Shown: positions 25,984-35,793 of the stretch, in pieces
Numbering within the stretch: position 1 is the stretch's first letter
Layout: every line of letters starts with the position of its first letter
Source of the DNA: Occultella kanbiaonis
GTDB lineage: Bacteria; Actinomycetota; Actinomycetes; Actinomycetales; Beutenbergiaceae
Length of the DNA: 64,000 nucleotides
Assembly: GCF_009708215.1 (NCBI RefSeq)
Contig: NZ_CP046175.1
Coordinates: forward strand, 3,348,001 to 3,412,000
Direction of reading: 5' to 3'
The notes under the pieces: generated by a model
Told to the model about the DNA's origin: nothing
Database searches by the model: none
Seen by the model: the letters and a program-made list of their open reading frames with translations, nothing else
Made by a program: the position numbers and the translations under genes

Positions 25984-26018
25984 GGGTCTCCGTTCTCGGC
26001 GCCGTCGATGACGACGGC

Positions 26019-26045
26019 GACCGCAGCGTGTTTCGGTGGGTCACA
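26019..26045 (-). promoter_or_regulatory. Candidate ECF41 promoter of the epimerase gene
   Basis: On the minus strand TGTGACC (26045-26039), 16 bases and GGTC (26022-26019) resemble the published ECF41 consensus TGTCACA-N16/17-CGTC. The implied start point is about 30 nt before the ATG at 25983. The plus-strand promoter of the sigma gene shows the same 16-nt spacing and the same GGTC. Confidence 0.45.
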
Positions 26046-26069
26046 GGTATGACCTGCCAAGATCTGAGA

Positions 26070-26091
26070 ATGTGAGGGGGCCGCCTCACAT
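26070..26091. repeat. Perfect inverted repeat in the divergent sigma/epimerase region
   Basis: ATGTGAGG (26070-26077), six bases, CCTCACAT (26084-26091). The right arm overlaps the proposed -35 of the sigma gene. A related leader (CATGAGGG ... CCTCACAT) precedes the gene at 30013. Could be an operator or simply two facing -35 elements. Confidence 0.55.
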
Positions 26092-26110
26092 ATCAGTCCC
26101 TCACCCGGTC
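26084..26110 (+). promoter_or_regulatory. Candidate autoregulatory ECF41 promoter of the sigma gene
   Basis: CCTCACA (26084-26090), 16 bases, GGTC (26107-26110), followed by a ribosome site and GTG 26135. Two of seven -35 bases and one of four -10 bases differ from the published ECF41 consensus. Position and spacing fit; only the pairing with the divergent site at 26019-26045 makes it convincing. Confidence 0.4.
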
Positions 26111-26134
26111 GAGAAGGTCAGAGGAGGTACACAG

Positions 26135-27070
26135 GTGGACGACACAGCAGGCGGAGTGGGCCCTGAGGCGCAGACAGCGGACAAGGCGGAGCCGGGGGCC
26201 GAGGTCCTCGCCGAGCGACGGCACCTCATCTCGTTGGCGTTCAGGATGCTCGGGACCATGGCCGAAGCAGAGGACGCGGTCCAGGAGACCTACGTCCGCT
26301 GGTACCGGTTGAGCCAGGAGGAGCGGGACGTGATCGAGGTCCCTGCGGCATGGCTGACGCGCGTGGCCAGCCGTGTCTGCCTCAACGTCCTCAAGTCTGC
26401 GCGGTGGAGGCGAGAGACCTACGTCGGACCGTGGCTGCCGGAGCCCATACCGGCTCACGCAGCCAACGGCTTGCCGGTAGCGGCCACCAACCCGCTCGAG
26501 CAGGTCACGCTGGACGACACAGTGAGCACGGCCCTGCTCCTCGTCCTCGAATCCATGACCCCCGCAGAACGAGTCTCGTTCGTGCTGCACGACATCTTCG
26601 CGATGCCCTTCAACGAGATCGCAGATATCGTCGGACGGACGCCAGCGGCCTGCCGACAGCTCGCCACCTCCGCCCGACGGCGGGTGCAGAACGGGCGCGG
26701 ACGTCAGGTGACTCGTGCAGAGCACGACGAGGTCGTGACCGCCTTCGCGGCGGCCGTCCGAAGCGGGGACATCGCCGGCCTGGTCGCCGTGCTGGATCCG
26801 GAGGTCACCTGGAGGTCCGACGGAGGCGGTGTCGTCACGGCCGCACGCAAGCCCGTGATCGGAGCACGTCAGGTGGCAACCTTCATCATGAACGTGCTGG
26901 CGACCAACCGGTACGGGACGGTTCAGCCGCAGGAGACACCGGACGGACTCGGCTTCGTGATGTGGGACGAAGGACGTGTCATCGGTGTGGTCACCCTCGA
27001 AGTCGTGGACGGCCTCATCTCCGAGATCCGCACGGTCATGAACCCGCACAAGCTCACGCTGTGGAACTGA
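26135..27070 (+). CDS. sigJ: ECF41-type RNA polymerase sigma factor with SnoaL-like C-terminus
   Basis: A 311-residue extracytoplasmic-function sigma factor of the SigJ/ECF41 group. Region 2 is HLISLAFRMLGTMAEAEDAVQETYVRWY, the linker has the group mark YVGPWLPEP, and region 4 is LVLESMTPAERVSFVLHDIF with a PAACRQLATSARRRV helix. The fused C-terminal domain (residues 205-311) is SnoaL-like and holds the regulatory motifs DGGG and NPHKL (usually NPDKL). In ECF41 this domain replaces a separate anti-sigma factor. GTG 26135-26137 is chosen for its GAGGAGG site. Likely targets are itself and the divergent epimerase. Its 3' end is duplicated at 29773-29912. Confidence 0.9.
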   Translation: MDDTAGGVGPEAQTADKAEPGAEVLAERRHLISLAFRMLGTMAEAEDAVQETYVRWYRLSQEERDVIEVPAAWLTRVASRVCLNVLKSARWRRETYVGPWLPEPIPAHAANGLPVAATNPLEQVTLDDTVSTALLLVLESMTPAERVSFVLHDIFAMPFNEIADIVGRTPAACRQLATSARRRVQNGRGRQVTRAEHDEVVTAFAAAVRSGDIAGLVAVLDPEVTWRSDGGGVVTAARKPVIGARQVATFIMNVLATNRYGTVQPQETPDGLGFVMWDEGRVIGVVTLEVVDGLISEIRTVMNPHKLTLWN

Positions 27071-27381
27071 GCCCCCTGCGCTGCGCTGCCCCATCAACCA
27101 GCCTCACAGCCCGCGCTCTCGCGCGGCCGTAGGTGATGAGGGATCCGCCCCCACTTCACCGGAGGAGGCACGCGTGACGCGTACACGCGCAGCGAGGGTC
27201 CGGGTAGTTCGGGAAAGCCTGCAATGACGGGCATCAGCTCGCCGGAGCAACGAGTGTCGGGTGGCAAGGACACAGGCGCCCCCCTCACCAGGAGGACCAC
27301 CATCGCCGCATGGAGATGACGCCGAACGTGTGCGACCAGCGGTGGGGAACGACTCGTCGGCGTCACTGCGTTGCCCACCGC
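27071..27381. other. Gap between sigJ and ndh with a leader-like sequence and micro-ORF
   Basis: At 27133-27240 lies a sequence related to 29968-30100: TGATGAGGG, CTTCACC, a strong GGAGGAGG site, then GTGACG and a 17-codon frame, and further on CAATGAC. The distance from the end of the sigma coding sequence to TGAGGG is about 69 bp in both places. It looks like the start of a former downstream gene that has been lost. Nothing else is supported. Confidence 0.45.
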
Positions 27382-28788
27382 TCAAGCAGCATCCGCTAGA
27401 CCCTCCTCCGACGTGGTGCGAAGCTCGAGACGGCCGCCGCTGACAAACTCATGTCGGGGTCGTTGGACCGAGGCCAGCGACACGACGTCGCGTCCCAGGA
27501 AGAGTGCGGTGACCCAGACGGAGGCGACTCGAATCTTGCGTTCCCAGGTAGGGATGGCCAGGACTTGGTAACCGCGATGGATCAGCCACCCGAGAAATCC
27601 CTTGATGACCACGGGCCCGGCCTCGAACACTCCGGTCCCAAGTCCCAGCGTCGCGACGGTTCCGAGGCTGCGGTGTCGGTACGGCCGGGTCACCCCGCCG
27701 CGCAGCGTCTTCGTGATGTTGCGGGCAAGTCGTTTGCCCTGACGAACAGCGTGCTGTGCGTTGGGCACGGTGTAGGCGTATGGCGGGGACGCGGTGCGTG
27801 TCAGGTCCGGCACTGCGGCGTTGTCGCCCGCCGCCCACGCGTCGCCCGTCGTGCACGCGGGGCCCGTCGCCCACGCGTCGACCACCGGGTGGTCGTCCGT
27901 GCCGATGCGGAGGTCGGGGCGCACGATGAGCAGGCCGCGCTGATTGATGGGCAGGTCGGTGTGCTTGGAGATTGTCGGGTTGGCGGCAATCCCGGCTGTC
28001 CACACGATCAGATCGGACTCGAAGCGCTCGCCCGAGGACAGGATGACCTCGCCTCCTAAAGCCGAGGTGACGGTTGTCCTCAGGTGCACACGGGCACCTC
28101 TATGCTCAAATGACCGCACCACCCACGCGCCGGTCTTGGCGGAAACCTCGGGCAGGATGCGCTCGCTCGCCTCCACCAGGTGGAAGTTGAGCTCGTCCGG
28201 GGAGATTTCCGGATACCTTTTCAGGGCGGCGCGCGACAGGCTCAACAGTTCCCCGAACCCTTCGACACCGGCGAAGCCACCCCCGATGAACGTGACGGTC
28301 AGTGCTCTGGTGCGCGCCGGTCCCTTCGGCATGTCCGCGGCTCGGTCGAGCGCTGTGAGGAACGCATCACGGATCGCGACGGCTTCCTCGACGTGCTTGA
28401 GGCCGAAGGCTGACTCCGCGATGCCCGGCACGGGCAGCGTCCGAGTGACGGCCCCAGCCGTGACCACGATGGTGTCGTACGCGAGCTCTACCTCCCGCCC
28501 GTCGTTCATCCGCGCGTGCACGGACTTGCTCACATGGTCGATAGACGTGGCGCGTCCGCTCAGCACGGTGGTTCGCCGCAGGTGCCTGCGCAGCGACACG
28601 GCCACATGCCGTGCCTCGATCGAACCCGCAACTACCTCCGGCAAGAACGGCTGGTAGGTCATGTACGGACGGGGATCGAGGATGGCCACGGATGCCTCGG
28701 ACTGCTTGAGGCGCCTCTCGAGGTGCCACGCGGCGTAGAAGCCGGCATAGCCGCCACCGACGATGAGGATGTGTGGAGTACGGAACAT
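27382..28788 (-). CDS. ndh: Type II NADH dehydrogenase-like FAD oxidoreductase (NDH-2)
   Basis: A 468-residue two-dinucleotide-fold flavoprotein. FAD site HILIVGGGYAGFYAAWHLE at residues 6-24, NAD site VTFIGGGFAGVEGFGEL near 170, the GDNAAVPD segment near 325, and a C-terminal hydrophobic stretch (KGFLGWLIHRGYQVLAI) that would hold it to the membrane. NDH-2 passes electrons from NADH to menaquinone without pumping. ATG 28786-28788 has AGGAG upstream. It may be a second ndh in the genome. Convergent with sigJ; oxidoreductases are common ECF41 neighbours. Confidence 0.85.
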   Translation of the reverse strand: MFRTPHILIVGGGYAGFYAAWHLERRLKQSEASVAILDPRPYMTYQPFLPEVVAGSIEARHVAVSLRRHLRRTTVLSGRATSIDHVSKSVHARMNDGREVELAYDTIVVTAGAVTRTLPVPGIAESAFGLKHVEEAVAIRDAFLTALDRAADMPKGPARTRALTVTFIGGGFAGVEGFGELLSLSRAALKRYPEISPDELNFHLVEASERILPEVSAKTGAWVVRSFEHRGARVHLRTTVTSALGGEVILSSGERFESDLIVWTAGIAANPTISKHTDLPINQRGLLIVRPDLRIGTDDHPVVDAWATGPACTTGDAWAAGDNAAVPDLTRTASPPYAYTVPNAQHAVRQGKRLARNITKTLRGGVTRPYRHRSLGTVATLGLGTGVFEAGPVVIKGFLGWLIHRGYQVLAIPTWERKIRVASVWVTALFLGRDVVSLASVQRPRHEFVSGGRLELRTTSEEGLADAA

Positions 28789-28996
28789 GAATGCTTCTCC
28801 TGACTGATTTCGATCCCGAACGGGGTCTCACTGCCTAGACACCTCTGCGCGGCCGGATGTGATGTGTGGGCGGGGAGATGTCCACCCCGTCCGCGCGCCT
28901 CGGTGCCCGAGAGGCAGTGAGATCAGCCGCATCACGCCGCGTGACCGGTACTGGTCGAAGGAGGGAAGCGCGACCGTCGAGAAAAGGAATCGCATC

Positions 28997-29123
28997 ATGA
29001 AGACAGCTAAGCTCCACGGCAGAGAAGACCTCCGAACCGAGGACGTCCCTCGAGCCAAAGCCGGGTCGCGGAGAAGTCAAGTTCCGGAACGCATACGCAG
29101 GAGTCTGCGATGCACGGGTGGGG
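28997..29123 (+). pseudogene. Frameshifted N-terminus of a zinc-type (MDR) dehydrogenase
   Basis: ATG 28997 opens MKTAKLHGREDLRTEDVP, the usual start of butanediol-dehydrogenase-like medium-chain dehydrogenases. The expected continuation GEVKFRNAYAGVCDA appears from 29070 in another frame, so one base was gained or lost around 29066-29069. After that the similarity ends. The rest of the gene (about 300 codons) is missing. The 208 bp between ndh and this remnant hold nothing I can name. Confidence 0.7.
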
Positions 29124-29613
29124 GCTCGGGGTCGGGGTCGCGTTCCCCAGGTGCGACCCGAGAGTGCCTGCGCGACCGGCCAAGGCGGTCGAGGTGCTGC
29201 ACGACCCCGATCTCGACATCTCGCGAGCAAGCCCAAGGTGTGCGGCGTCGAGCCATCGTGATGTCGAGCCGTTCGCGCCACTCGAACCGGCGTGCCGGCA
29301 CGGGTCACGGCCTCTCGTCACTTCAGAGCCAGTACGGGCAGCGGCTGTCGCTTTGTTGCTCATGATCGTCCTGACCTTTGCTGCGGTGGTCTACTGGCCC
29401 ATAGCCGACCACCGGTTCGACCCGCTCCGGCTCGTCCCTTGGATCGTCTCGGTAGCCATCGGGGCCGCCCATCTCCCGAAGCGCGAGGCACCCCGGCGCT
29501 AGAGCGCCTTGCTCCGCCGTGCTCGGTCGGCCCGCTTCACGCGTCGAGACACTCACGCGACCACCGCTGCACCTCTGATCACCGTTCGGGCACGTCCGCC
29601 AGAGCGACGCGGT
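29124..29613. other. Unassigned stretch within the remnant region
   Basis: No intact gene is supported. A plus-strand frame ending at 29502 has two hydrophobic segments in its last 60 residues (AAAVALLLMIVLTFAAVVYW and LVPWIVSVAIGAAHL), which could be the C-terminus of a small DoxX-like membrane protein, but its N-terminal half looks random. I treat it as another possible fragment. Confidence 0.35.
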
Positions 29614-29772
29614 CGCCTCACGGTGCTGGTGCGTGGCGACTAGGCGTTCTACTCCCCCACCCTCGTCTCGGCGGTCCTGGGCGCCGGCGCGAACGTCTCG
29701 ATCACCGCCCGGATGGGCCCAGCCGTCAAGCTGGCCATCACGAGCATCGGCGCCGATGCGTGGACCACGATC
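29614..29772 (+). pseudogene. IS1380-type transposase remnant
   Basis: The frame starting at 29620 reads TVLVRGD, a TAG stop at 29641-29643, then AFYSPTLVSAVLGAGANVS and ITARMGPAVKLAI, ending GADAWTTI. This matches the DDE region of IS1380 transposases (LLRADSAFYG ... VSVTVRM ... AWTTIEY). The first residues of that motif are interrupted by the stop, so it is dead. It joins directly to a sigma-factor fragment at 29773. Confidence 0.7.
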
Positions 29773-29912
29773 AGGAAACGTCGGATGGCCTCGGATTCGT
29801 GATGTGGGACGAAGGACGTGTCATCGGTGTGGTCACCCTCGAAGTGGCGGACGGCCTCATCTCGGAGATCCGCACGGTCATGAATCCGCACAAGCTCACG
29901 CTGTGGAAACAC
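29773..29912 (+). pseudogene. Duplicated 3' end of an ECF41 sigma gene
   Basis: About 140 bp nearly identical to 26931-27070, including an uninterrupted identical run of more than 40 bp; it encodes GLGFVMWDEGRVIGVVTLEV and ends MNPHKLTLW. The final stop is lost and the frame runs on to 29978. The similarity continues more weakly into the next 170 bp. So a paralogous sigma locus stood here, now cut at its 5' side by the IS1380 fragment. Confidence 0.85.
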
Positions 29913-29967
29913 TCTCACCACGGCCGCGATGCGGCTGACAGCCTCACGATCCATGTCCGACAACGGT

Positions 29968-30012
29968 CATATGCATGAGGGGGTTCACCCTCACATCATC
30001 CAGGAGGCACAC
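29968..30012 (+). repeat. Leader-like copy upstream of the unknown gene at 30013
   Basis: CATGAGGGGGTTCA and CCTCACAT followed by CCAGGAGGCACAC resemble the leader upstream of sigJ (26070-26091) and that at 27133. It supplies the strong ribosome site AGGAGG for ATG 30013. Confidence 0.5.
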
Positions 30013-31383
30013 ATGACGAGTTTGGGTAGAGCGCGGTTCGACGCCGTGCGACCGCCGCAGCATGGTCCGAGGAACCCGGCAATGACCGGGACCAACGCCG
30101 CTCAATCGGTGGGGGTACGCCCCTCGTCCCGCCTGCCCCGGCGCGAGCACCGCCAAGGGTCGCTGAGCAGGGCGCGCAGCCTCAACCCGGCGCGGGCCAT
30201 GCCTGTGCGGGCTCCTAGAGTGTTGGCCGAGGGAGACTTCGGCGGCGAACGGCTTCTTCTTGCACTTGATCAAATCCAGCAGCAGGGCCCTCCTCGCACG
30301 ATCGCCGGCTGGAAAGCCCTGGCCGAAGAGATCTTGGTGGACGAACGCTGCGCCGTCCACCGCAACCGGGAGATCTCGTCGTCCTATGCCTGGGCCTACA
30401 TGGCTCTGCCCACGTACTTCAAGTGGGCCGGGATGGCGGCGATCGCGTCGCACCACGTCCGCGTTGCCCTCCTTCCACTCCACATCGAGACCGCTTTCAG
30501 GGGTTCCTCTGGTCAAATTCACAGACCGAGGAGGTGGCGGGTGCTCACGGAGGACGCGAACACGATCCGGGCGACGAACAACGACATCTTCGACGATCTG
30601 TTCTGGGTCCACCTCGCTTACGTCACCTCAGAAGACGGGATCAAACTGCTCCGCGCCCTCCTGCGAAACGAGCGTCGCTATGCACCCGTGCTGGCCGGAT
30701 TCGAAGCACTCGACCAGGGCCGCCGGGTACTGGAGGACGCGAACACGTCGCCAGCGGCCCGAGAAAGAGCACGGGATCTTGTCTGGAAAGGCAATCTCCT
30801 CCTTCTCGAGCACGAGCAGCGCGTCGTAGTGCAACCCAACTTCGATCGCCTCTCCGACGGGTACGCCCGGGTCGTCTCGATCGGGTCGGCAACGACGTTC
30901 GAGACACGTGGACCGTGCCAGGCGATCGAGTCCTTCACATCGTTCTACTTCCACACCCTCGGCCGTACGAACCCGCGTGGCCTCGGCGGACGGGTGTGGC
31001 CGCGCATTACCAACTACGACGACCGGTGGCGTTGGCTGGTGTCGAGCGTCGTGCCCCGGTTCCAACGCCTCGATGCAGATCCGCACGTGGTCCGAGCCAT
31101 CCTGCGACGCATCCTCGACCAGGATCGCAACCACGCTTCTTCCCCGTGTGGCACCCCGATCAGGAGAGACCGAGCGTCCTGGGGGCGCGTGGCGCCGTTG
31201 TGCCCCGGAGCGCGGGGACTGACCCCGGTTCATGGACACGCCGAATCCCGCACCCGTAATGGGCAGGGAGTGAGGGAGATGATCCAAGGATCATGGCCAG
31301 GAAGAACTACTCCGAGGAGTTCCGGCGTCAGGCCGTCGACTCGTATGAGTCCACGCCGGGACCACGGTCTGCGGCATCGCTGA
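30013..31383 (+). CDS. Unknown protein, possibly DUF2515-like; chimeric ends
   Basis: A 456-residue frame from ATG 30013-30015 (AGGAGG 5 nt upstream). The central 300 residues look like a real folded protein: HRNREISSSYAWAYMALP, TYFKWAGMAAIASHH, DDLFWVHLAYVTSEDG, LLLLEHEQRVVVQPNFD, FTSFYFHTLGR and WPRITNYDDRWRW. Aromatic, charged and helical, with no signal or membrane segment. Some resemblance to DUF2515 (B. subtilis YppC) is possible but unsure. The first 60 residues are low-complexity and may derive from the duplicated leader region; ATG 30199 is an alternative. From about 31220 the frame runs into an IS3 left end, so the natural C-terminus is probably lost. Confidence 0.5.
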   Translation: MTSLGRARFDAVRPPQHGPRNPAMTGTNAAQSVGVRPSSRLPRREHRQGSLSRARSLNPARAMPVRAPRVLAEGDFGGERLLLALDQIQQQGPPRTIAGWKALAEEILVDERCAVHRNREISSSYAWAYMALPTYFKWAGMAAIASHHVRVALLPLHIETAFRGSSGQIHRPRRWRVLTEDANTIRATNNDIFDDLFWVHLAYVTSEDGIKLLRALLRNERRYAPVLAGFEALDQGRRVLEDANTSPAARERARDLVWKGNLLLLEHEQRVVVQPNFDRLSDGYARVVSIGSATTFETRGPCQAIESFTSFYFHTLGRTNPRGLGGRVWPRITNYDDRWRWLVSSVVPRFQRLDADPHVVRAILRRILDQDRNHASSPCGTPIRRDRASWGRVAPLCPGARGLTPVHGHAESRTRNGQGVREMIQGSWPGRTTPRSSGVRPSTRMSPRRDHGLRHR

Positions 31384-31485
31384 GGACCTGGGCATCGTGC
31401 GAGGCACGCTGCGCCATTGGCTCGAGGCGTACGGGACGGGCAAGAAGACCGCGGCCGACGGGACACTGACCTCCAGCCCACTGCA
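31220..31485 (+). mobile_element. IS3-family left end with broken orfA
   Basis: TGACCCCGGTTCATGGACAC at 31220 looks like a terminal repeat. ATG 31293 opens MARKNYSEEFRRQAVDSYE, the helix-turn-helix start of an IS3 OrfA. After ESTPG a one-base loss shifts the frame, and the continuation TVCGIAEDLGIVRGTLRHW and LEAYGTGKKTAADGT is read in the next frame up to about 31485. The rest of the element is gone and the sequence joins a sigma-factor remnant on the other strand. Confidence 0.75.
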
Positions 31486-31938
31486 GGCGCCGCCGCGCTC
31501 TGTGCAGCCGGACCTTGAAGGTGCCGGTCGAGCATCCAGCGACCTGGCAGCGTCGGTGACCGACAGCCCATCCCAGCTCACCAGCAGCAGAGCCTCACGC
31601 TGCTGACGCGGCAGTGCAGCTAACTCACGCAGCAAGAGATCCCGCTCACCGACGACTGCCCCGGCATTTGCCCGCTCGTCGGTCAGCTCTATGAGTCGGC
31701 CGAGCTCTGCCGTGAGAAGGTGATCCCGGTACCGAGACCGATCGCTGTGTCGGATGGTGTTTCGAGCAACGACGAGCAGCCCCGGCAGGCCGTGACCGGG
31801 AGCATGTGCGAGCCGCTGCCACGCAACGAGAAACGTCTCAGCAACGATCTCCTGTGCTCGATCTGGTCCGGGTTGGCGCAGCGCGTACGCGTGAACTCGT
31901 GCTGCGTGCCGCTCCCACAGCGCCCACCCCGAGCCATG
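31486..31938 (-). pseudogene. Broken ECF sigma factor gene
   Basis: Read on the minus strand from 31938: WALWERHAARVHAYAL, DRAQEIVAETFLVAWQRL (region 2), LLVVARNTIRHSDRSRYRDH, then LRELAALPRQQREALLLVSW (region 4). At AARSL a single G is missing, and the helix continues as GCSTGTFKVRLHRARRRLQW in another frame. No start codon is present; the 5' end stops at the hairpin 31941-31983. It is unrelated in type to the ECF41 gene. A dead gene with both ends lost. Confidence 0.8.
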
Positions 31939-31940
31939 GC

Positions 31941-31983
31941 GAGAGCGCCGCCCCGTGGCCGGATGGGCCGGGACGGCGCTCTC
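31941..31983. repeat. Hairpin with perfect 10-bp arms
   Basis: GAGAGCGCCG (31941-31950) and CGGCGCTCTC (31974-31983) with a 23-nt loop that itself contains GGCC pairs. It marks the 5' edge of the broken sigma gene. It could be a terminator or the scar of a mobile palindrome. From here to 32107 no gene is seen. Confidence 0.55.
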
Positions 31984-32107
31984 ACGCGGGTTGATCGCGC
32001 GCGGTCCTGGGGTCGTGGACCGCCGCGCGCCGAACCCGCACCGGTCACCCGCCTCGGTGCGGCGGGTGCCGGTGGTTGGTGACGCCGGCCTGAAGGTGGA
32101 GGTCGGC

Positions 32108-32145
32108 GCGTGGTCACGATGACCGACGTGAGCCGGTCACCACGC
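32108..32145 (-). terminator. Hairpin downstream of leuA
   Basis: Outer arms GCGTGG (32108-32113) and CCACGC (32140-32145), inner arms TGACCG (32120-32125) and CGGTCA (32134-32139), with an 8-nt loop and a 6-nt bulge on one side. It begins 28 bp after the leuA stop. No T-run, as is common in high-GC actinobacteria. Confidence 0.55.
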
Positions 32146-32172
32146 GTGCCCCGCGTGCGCGCTCAGGCGCGC

Positions 32173-34071
<1,899 letters not shown>

Positions 34072-35793
34072 TCAACCCGCCGTCTCATCCAGCAGCACCG
34101 AGAGCACCACGTGGCCGAACTGCACCTCGCCGCCGACGGGCACGAGCGTCTCCTCCCACGGCTCCAGATCGGACTCCTCGCCCCCCGGCCCCTTGACGGA
34201 GGTCCCGTTCGTGGATGCCCGGTCGGTGACCCAGACCTTGTTGCCCTCGACCCGCACAGCCAGGTGGGTCTTGGAGACGGCGGGATCGTCGACCTCGAGG
34301 AGCCCTTCCACCTCCTCGCTCGAGCGTGCCTGCGGTGCGCGGCCGAGCAGCGTGGTCGCGTTCAGCGGCAGGTGCCGCCCGTCGGACAGGAGCACCTGGA
34401 TCTGCGCGGCGCGCACGGCCCGGGTCGCGTCCTCCCGGACCGGGGCGGGCACGTTGCGGTGCACCAGGCGGGTGTGCTCGACGTCGTCGAAGTCGTCCTC
34501 CGTGGTCGGTCCGGCGGGCGGAACGGCCGCTGACGGCGGGGGCACCGGTGCGCCCGGACCGTCGCCGTCCGCAGCGGGTTGCGCGGGCGCCGCCGCGGGC
34601 GGGGCCGCGGCCCCGGCGGGCGGCTGCGCCCAGGCTGCGACGCCTGGTTGCTCGGGATGGGTAGCGGGCTGGGCCCACGGCTGCGGGTCGGTCTGACCCG
34701 GCTGGGGCACCTGCCCTGGTTGCGGCTGCTGCGCCCACTGCTGATCGGCCGTCCCCTGCTGTGCCGGTGGTGCTGCCCACACGCCCGGCTCAGGTGGTCC
34801 GGGCTGCGGCTGCTGCGCCCACGGCTGCGCGTCCGGCTGCCCCGCGTGCGGCTGCTGCGCCCACGGCTGCGCGTCCGGCTGCCCCGCGTGCGGCTGCTGC
34901 GCCCACGGCTGCGGATCCGAAGGGCCCTGCTGCGGCGACTGACCCGGCTGCTGCGGCCAGGCGCCGGCCCCGGGCGCGTCTGCCGTGCCCGGCTGACCTG
35001 CGGGCTGCCCCGGCTCGGGTTGCCACTGCTGTGGGTCGGCCACGGCAGGCGGGCCCGCCGGGGCGTACCCACCCGGCGCGAACTGGCCGGGCCCGGGCGC
35101 GGCCGCAACCGGAGCCGCCGGGGCGCGCTGGCCGAGCACGACCGCGAGCAGGGAGCCGAGCACACCGAGCCCGGCGATCAGCCCGGTCACGATCACGGCG
35201 ACGGCGCCGACGGTCGGCAGGCTCGTGTCGGGATTGGTCTGCCGCACGATCAGGACGACCGCACCGGCGAGGGCGAGCACGGCACCGACCACCCGCACGG
35301 CGAACGCCGGAGTGAACAGGGTGCCGGGCGTGAGGACCCGGTCCTGGGGCCGGATCCTGCCCCACGCGGACATGGCCGCGACCAGCCGCAAGCCGGTGAA
35401 CAGCACGTACCCGCCGGCGGCCATCGCCGCGACGACGAGCACGAACCCGATGATCCGTTCGGCCAACCCGCCCATGGTGATGGCGTCGTGTCCACGGATC
35501 AGGAAGAACCCGCCACCGGCCCCGAGCAGGACGGCCACCGCCGCGGCCACGGTGCGGGGCCAACCGCAGTACACACGCGCGAGCGCACCGAGCGCGTCCC
35601 GGCGGATCCGCTGCAGGGTCCAGGTGTCCGGCCAGAGGCTGCGGTCCGCGGGCGCGGCGAGGTACTCGGCCGCCCCAGCGGTCAGGCTGAGGCGAGCGCG
35701 CGGGGTTCCGGGTGCGGGTTGCAGGGTCGGCCCGCCGTTCAGGAGTGCTGCTCGTGTTCGGCGCGCTGGGACAGCTTCTCCCGCGTGGCCCAC
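34072..35793 (-). CDS. Membrane FHA-domain protein with Pro/Gln-rich linker
   Basis: A 573-residue protein in three parts. Residues 1-225 hold four hydrophobic segments (AVAVLLGAGGGFFLI, IIGFVLVVAAMAAGGYVLF, VVGAVLALAGAVVLIV, GLIAGLGVLGSLLAVVL). Residues 230-440 are a Pro/Gln/Ala-rich linker with a 14-residue repeat (QPWAQQPHAGQPDA). The last 110 residues are a forkhead-associated domain (LLGRAPQARSSEEVEGLLEV, VSKTHLAV, DRASTNGTSV) that binds phosphothreonine. Start GTG 35791-35793 overlaps the larA-like stop by 55 bp and has no clear ribosome site, so it is uncertain. Probably a cytoplasmic-facing adaptor for the kinase at 48733-50373. Confidence 0.75.
   Translation of the reverse strand: MGHAGEAVPARRTRAALLNGGPTLQPAPGTPRARLSLTAGAAEYLAAPADRSLWPDTWTLQRIRRDALGALARVYCGWPRTVAAAVAVLLGAGGGFFLIRGHDAITMGGLAERIIGFVLVVAAMAAGGYVLFTGLRLVAAMSAWGRIRPQDRVLTPGTLFTPAFAVRVVGAVLALAGAVVLIVRQTNPDTSLPTVGAVAVIVTGLIAGLGVLGSLLAVVLGQRAPAAPVAAAPGPGQFAPGGYAPAGPPAVADPQQWQPEPGQPAGQPGTADAPGAGAWPQQPGQSPQQGPSDPQPWAQQPHAGQPDAQPWAQQPHAGQPDAQPWAQQPQPGPPEPGVWAAPPAQQGTADQQWAQQPQPGQVPQPGQTDPQPWAQPATHPEQPGVAAWAQPPAGAAAPPAAAPAQPAADGDGPGAPVPPPSAAVPPAGPTTEDDFDDVEHTRLVHRNVPAPVREDATRAVRAAQIQVLLSDGRHLPLNATTLLGRAPQARSSEEVEGLLEVDDPAVSKTHLAVRVEGNKVWVTDRASTNGTSVKGPGGEESDLEPWEETLVPVGGEVQFGHVVLSVLLDETAG
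34808..34913. repeat. 42-bp tandem repeat in the FHA-protein linker
   Basis: Units start at 34808, 34850 and 34892 with GGCTGCTGCGCCCACGGCT; the first two are identical over the whole unit. Period 42 bp, so 14 residues are added per copy in frame. Confidence 0.8.

Noticed and set aside
29110-29502. Intact small membrane protein gene
   Set aside because: Only the last 60 residues look like protein; the first half is random in composition and no ribosome site is seen.
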